Source: Candidatus Bartonella washoeensis Sb944nv
GTDB taxonomy: Bacteria; Pseudomonadota; Alphaproteobacteria; Rhizobiales; Rhizobiaceae
NCBI RefSeq assembly: GCF_000278135.1
Contig: NZ_JH725024.1
Span: 140,434-204,433, forward strand
Length of the DNA: 64,000 nucleotides
Reading direction: 5' to 3'
Both the position numbers and the translations under genes were made by a program. Under the pieces are notes generated by a model. That model searched no databases. It was not told where the DNA came from and saw nothing but the letters and a program-made list of their open reading frames with translations. Positions 61,445-64,000 of this stretch are shown piece by piece. Position 1 is the first letter of the stretch, and each line of letters begins with the position of its first letter.

Positions 61445-61958
61445 ACTTTCTTCTTAATGAAATAAGGAATAACACTTTCAAATATATAATGATATTTTTG
61501 ACATGTCGCCAATATTCCCTCAATATCACAGAAGCTCCACAATACAATAAACGCCTCTCTTCAGCCTGCTATCGTTACTTGCAGAAATTGCCCTCTTAAA
61601 CGATAGAGTGTAACGAATAGAGTAACGCGGATATTATTCAAAACAAGAAATGATAAACTCGCCAAGAAATTAAACGCATTATTTTTATGATTAATAGCTT
61701 TTTGAATAGAATGAACGATTACTGCCTTATGATTAAAAATCATCCATTACTTTTGCTCAAATGCATAAAACTTACGCACCATTTATCAAATTTTTATGAA
61801 CAGCAAAACCAATCAACATATTAGCATAGTTGTATACAGCAAAAAAGCGCCTTAGCATCCCGCTGCAATTTGATACCATAACGCGTATCAAACACATTAT
61901 GTCAGCTAAAATGACCATAAAAACCATTTTAAGAAAAGAAAAAGAAAGAAAATTACCC
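61445..61958. other. Gap between the CDF gene and the sRNA candidate
   Basis: About 515 bases. On the minus strand pieces such as YGIKLQRDAKAL and LFAVYNYANMLIG look like eroded coding sequence, but I cannot place them in a family. It holds the CDF promoter at its left side. Confidence 0.4.
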
Positions 61959-62090
61959 AAAAAAGAATCTGGGCATTGGGGACCCAGATTCTTTTCCCTT
62001 AGGAATTAAGGGTATACAGAGCCTAGGAAATAGCGGGGACCTAAGACCCTGTACCCGATTACGAAAACAATAACATTGTACCGCACTCAG
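61959..62090 (-). ncRNA. Candidate small RNA gene with strong promoter and terminator
   Basis: Minus strand. A consensus-quality sigma-70 promoter (next entry) would start a transcript near 62090. It would end about 130 nt later in an intrinsic terminator: AAGAATCTGGG pairs with CCCAGATTCTT (61963-61973/61983-61993), followed by TTTTTT. Upstream is hairpin 1 (62010-62056; outer arms GGGTA/TACCC and CAG/CTG, inner TTAGG/CCTAG). A smaller hairpin (61996-62012; CCCTTA/TAAGGG) shares its CCC with hairpin 1, so the two exclude each other. The loops of hairpin 1 and of the terminator both open with TCCCC, a sequence able to pair with Shine-Dalgarno regions. No ORF of note lies inside. It could instead be a leader or attenuator of a decayed gene. 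Confidence 0.6.
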
Positions 62091-62097
62091 TAACATT

Positions 62098-62126
62098 ATA
62101 TTATACCTATGGTTGTATTATGTCAA
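62098..62126 (-). promoter_or_regulatory. Sigma-70-type promoter of the sRNA candidate
   Basis: Minus strand: -35 TTGACA (62121-62126), 17-base spacer, -10 TAATAT (62098-62103). A TATAAT at 62100-62105 lies at 15-base spacing. This is the best promoter match I saw in the window. Confidence 0.75.
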
Positions 62127-62145
62127 CATAAATTCTACCATAGGT
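62105..62145. promoter_or_regulatory. Double operator-like inverted repeat around the promoter
   Basis: ACCTATGGT (62105-62113) and ACCATAGGT (62137-62145) are perfect 9-bp arms with centres 32 bp apart, about three helical turns. Each arm is itself palindromic (ACC-N3-GGT). The left arm abuts the -10 and the pair brackets the -35, as expected for a repressor bound cooperatively. Confidence 0.6.
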
Positions 62146-62230
62146 TTAAAATAATATTTTTTTCCTCTCTATTCAAAAATAAAGCAAACATTCATTATCT
62201 GGCAATTTAGAAAAAAGAACATTAAAAGTG

Positions 62231-63020
62231 CGGTATGCATTTGAATATCATAACAATCTACAAACTTATGATCTACGTTTAAGAGCCTATCAAAACATTC
62301 GTGAAAAAAATCTTGTTGGACGACAACATCAATTTATTGCTGCATGTAAAGTAATATTGTCGGCATTGCTGCATTCAAAAAAGTTTTCTGCACTGTCTTG
62401 CTCATTTTGTCAGAACGCCTTCCTAAGCTGATGCCCCTTTTAGAAATGACACAACCAATCTGTCCCATTGATTGCGTGCCACAAAAAATCATGGATGATA
62501 TTGCGGAGTTCCATGTTCATCGTAGTATACTCGGTATTGGTGAACGCAAAACGCTACCATCATTACAAATTTTTTTACATGAACTCCCTGAAAAAGCTCT
62601 GATTCTGGTTTTATGTGATATCTCTAATCATGATAATATAGGGAAAATTTTTCACAATGCTGCCGCTTTTTCAGTGATGGAATTATCATTGATCAAATCT
62701 CATGCGATCCACTTTACCGAAAATCAATCAGAGTTTCTGCTAGTGCAGTTCTAAAAGTCCTCTATACGTAAGGCAGTGATATTCATGACATTATAGCAAC
62801 TCTAAACGATGCATATTTTCATGCTTATGCACTTTCTTCCTCCGCCCCCTACACTCTCACACGAGCAAAAAGGACAGCGCTTATTTTAAGAACAAAATGC
62901 TTGCTAACCCATATTCTACAAAAAACAAAAACTTTTCGTATTCCTATAGCTCACGGCTTTGATAGCCTGAATGTTGCCATAGCAACAGACTTTGAATTAA
63001 GCACACCTCGCCGCTTCTGA
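62231..63020 (+). pseudogene. SpoU/TrmH-type RNA methyltransferase, decayed
   Basis: Plus-strand pieces in three frames reconstruct a full SPOUT methylase. They are LRAYQNIREKNLVGRQHQFIAACKVILSALL; ILSERLPKLMPLLE; VPQKIMDDIAEFHVHRSILGIGERK; LILVLCDISNHDNIGKIFHNAAAFSVMEL (motif 1, N-x2-N-x-G-x-IFRNAAAFG); DPLYRKSIRVSASAVLKV; and FRIPIAHGFDSLNVAIATDFEL (motif 3). Frameshifts occur near 62400, 62700 and 62760, with other damage later. The family target is a ribose 2'-OH in rRNA or tRNA. It is dead here and lies tail-to-tail with mnmA. Confidence 0.88.
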
Positions 63021-63081
63021 TCAGCTCAGTTAAAGGCAACAATTAAAGCTGGAATATATCACCTGAAGGAATACATTTTCT

Positions 63082-64000
63082 TCATAGAGAAGCGGTTGTT
63101 TTAAGCTCAGAAGAAACAGCAGCTTTTGTTTCCAAATTGCACAAAACGCGTTTCAACATCACTTCAGCACCAGCCGCACGTTCTGAATGGGTAACAAACC
63201 CACCACCAAGAACACGTGCTTCATCATCATTTCCATCATAAAAAACACAAGCCTGCCCTGGTGCCACAGCATTTTCGCATTCCAACAAGTCAACGGAAAA
63301 AACACCCTCGCGATAATACAAACGAGCAAGATGCGGCGGACGTGTTGAACGCACTTTTACAGCTACCTCAACACCATCAGCTGGGAAATTATCCAACCGC
63401 TCATCACCAAGCCAATTCACATCACGCAAAAAGAGTTTATGTGTTTCCAACATTTCACGCGGACCAACAATAACACGCGCATTTTCCACATCGAGATAAA
63501 CCACATAAAGCGCTTCACCGGTTGCAACACCAATGCCACGACGTTGACCAACAGTATAATTAACAATTCCGGAATGTTTACCCAAAACCTGCCCATCGAT
63601 ATGCACAATAACCCCAGGAGTAACCGCTTCTGGACGCAACTTTGTGATAACATCAGAATATTTTCCTTGCGGAACAAAACAAATATCCTGGCTATCATGC
63701 TTATTAGCAACAACAAAGCCCATTTCTGCTGCTATTTCACGAACACGTGCTTTCGGAAGGTCACCAAGTGGAAAACGCAAATAATCAATCTGTTCTTGTG
63801 TTGTTGCAAAAAGAAAATAACTCTGATCACGTTCAGAATCGTGAGGACGAAAAAGAGCGCGATGCGCACCATGAGAGCGGGAGCGAATATAATGGCCCGT
63901 TGCCAAAGCATCTGCACCCAATTCACGCGCAGTTGCTAATAAATCAGCAAACTTGACAGTCTGATTGCACGCCACACATGGCACAGGGGTCTCTCCATGT
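63082..64000 (-). CDS. mnmA: tRNA 2-thiouridylase MnmA, C-terminal part (runs off the right edge)
   Basis: MnmA (TrmU) puts sulfur on the wobble uridine of Lys, Glu and Gln tRNAs. The visible ~305 residues begin within [21 protein letters not shown], containing the first catalytic cysteine (PCVACN). The core continues with [24 protein letters not shown] and [14 protein letters not shown], which carries the second, persulfide-forming cysteine. The beta-barrel tail follows ([32 protein letters not shown]). The N-terminal PP-loop (SGGVDSS) lies outside the window. The extended Ala-rich end resembles other rhizobial MnmA. Confidence 0.97.
   Translation of the reverse strand, partial: HGETPVPCVACNQTVKFADLLATARELGADALATGHYIRSRSHGAHRALFRPHDSERDQSYFLFATTQEQIDYLRFPLGDLPKARVREIAAEMGFVVANKHDSQDICFVPQGKYSDVITKLRPEAVTPGVIVHIDGQVLGKHSGIVNYTVGQRRGIGVATGEALYVVYLDVENARVIVGPREMLETHKLFLRDVNWLGDERLDNFPADGVEVAVKVRSTRPPHLARLYYREGVFSVDLLECENAVAPGQACVFYDGNDDEARVLGGGFVTHSERAAGAEVMLKRVLCNLETKAAVSSELKTTASL

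Noticed and set aside
61950-62060. Folded region as a possible tRNA, SRP RNA, tmRNA or RNase P RNA
   Set aside because: None of the universal motifs of those RNAs is present on either strand; the fold reads best as an sRNA or leader ending in a terminator.

Overview
The window looks like a chromosome segment from a Bartonella-type alphaproteobacterium (Rhizobiales). Protein families and gene pairings are rhizobial: trxB next to a LsrB/VtlR-like LysR gene, greA-lpcC, petABC beside trmL, the MoxR/DUF58/DUF4159 block, a BA14K protein and a long CarB. The DNA is AT-rich, with long gaps full of decayed genes, as in a host-restricted genome under reduction. I saw no tRNA, rRNA, CRISPR array or intact insertion sequence.

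Layout. 1-4.5 kb: 5' end of dnaG, an MscS-family channel, a Na/Pi-cotransporter homologue and a small GlsB/YeaQ-type membrane protein. 4.5-7.8 kb: decayed DNA with one inverted copy of a degenerate repeat, an isolated enteric-type ubiC and a yqeY pseudogene. 7.8-16.3 kb: carA, a dead TetA-like transporter, a very AT-rich stretch, a DUF1460 lipoprotein, carB and a cold-shock gene. 16.6-25.3 kb: an aspartate aminotransferase, lsrB/vtlR-trxB with a candidate AbcR-type sRNA downstream, trkH, lpcC-greA and an SH3-domain protein. 25.5-30.8 kb: uvrB, decayed DNA holding a tyrosine-integrase relic inside a repeat copy, and a His-rich BA14K protein. 30.8-44.7 kb: a metallo-beta-lactamase-fold hydrolase, an OmpR/EnvZ-type pair, a YbjN protein, ubiK, lgt-midA-pgeF, prs, a HerA-like ATPase, rplY-pth, an L,D-transpeptidase and ychF. 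45.3-50.8 kb: a PRC-barrel protein, petABC (bc1 complex), the third repeat copy and trmL. 51-61.4 kb: a CCA-adding-type nucleotidyltransferase, the four-gene MoxR block, a phosphoesterase and a CDF exporter. 61.4-64 kb: a strong candidate sRNA gene with a double operator, a SpoU-type methyltransferase pseudogene and the 3' part of mnmA.

How the genes fit together. Respiration is a recurring theme: UbiC and UbiK for ubiquinone, and PetABC, which oxidises ubiquinol. A PetR-like response regulator is also present. CarA/CarB, Prs and AatA feed pyrimidine, PRPP and amino-acid metabolism. Lgt, the L,D-transpeptidase, LpcC and the DUF1460 lipoprotein concern the envelope. The points most worth a second look are two unannotated sRNA candidates (minus strand near 18.41-18.54 kb and 61.96-62.09 kb), the three-copy repeat with an integrase-bearing insertion in one copy, and the isolated ubiC and DUF1460 genes, both possible acquisitions from other bacteria.
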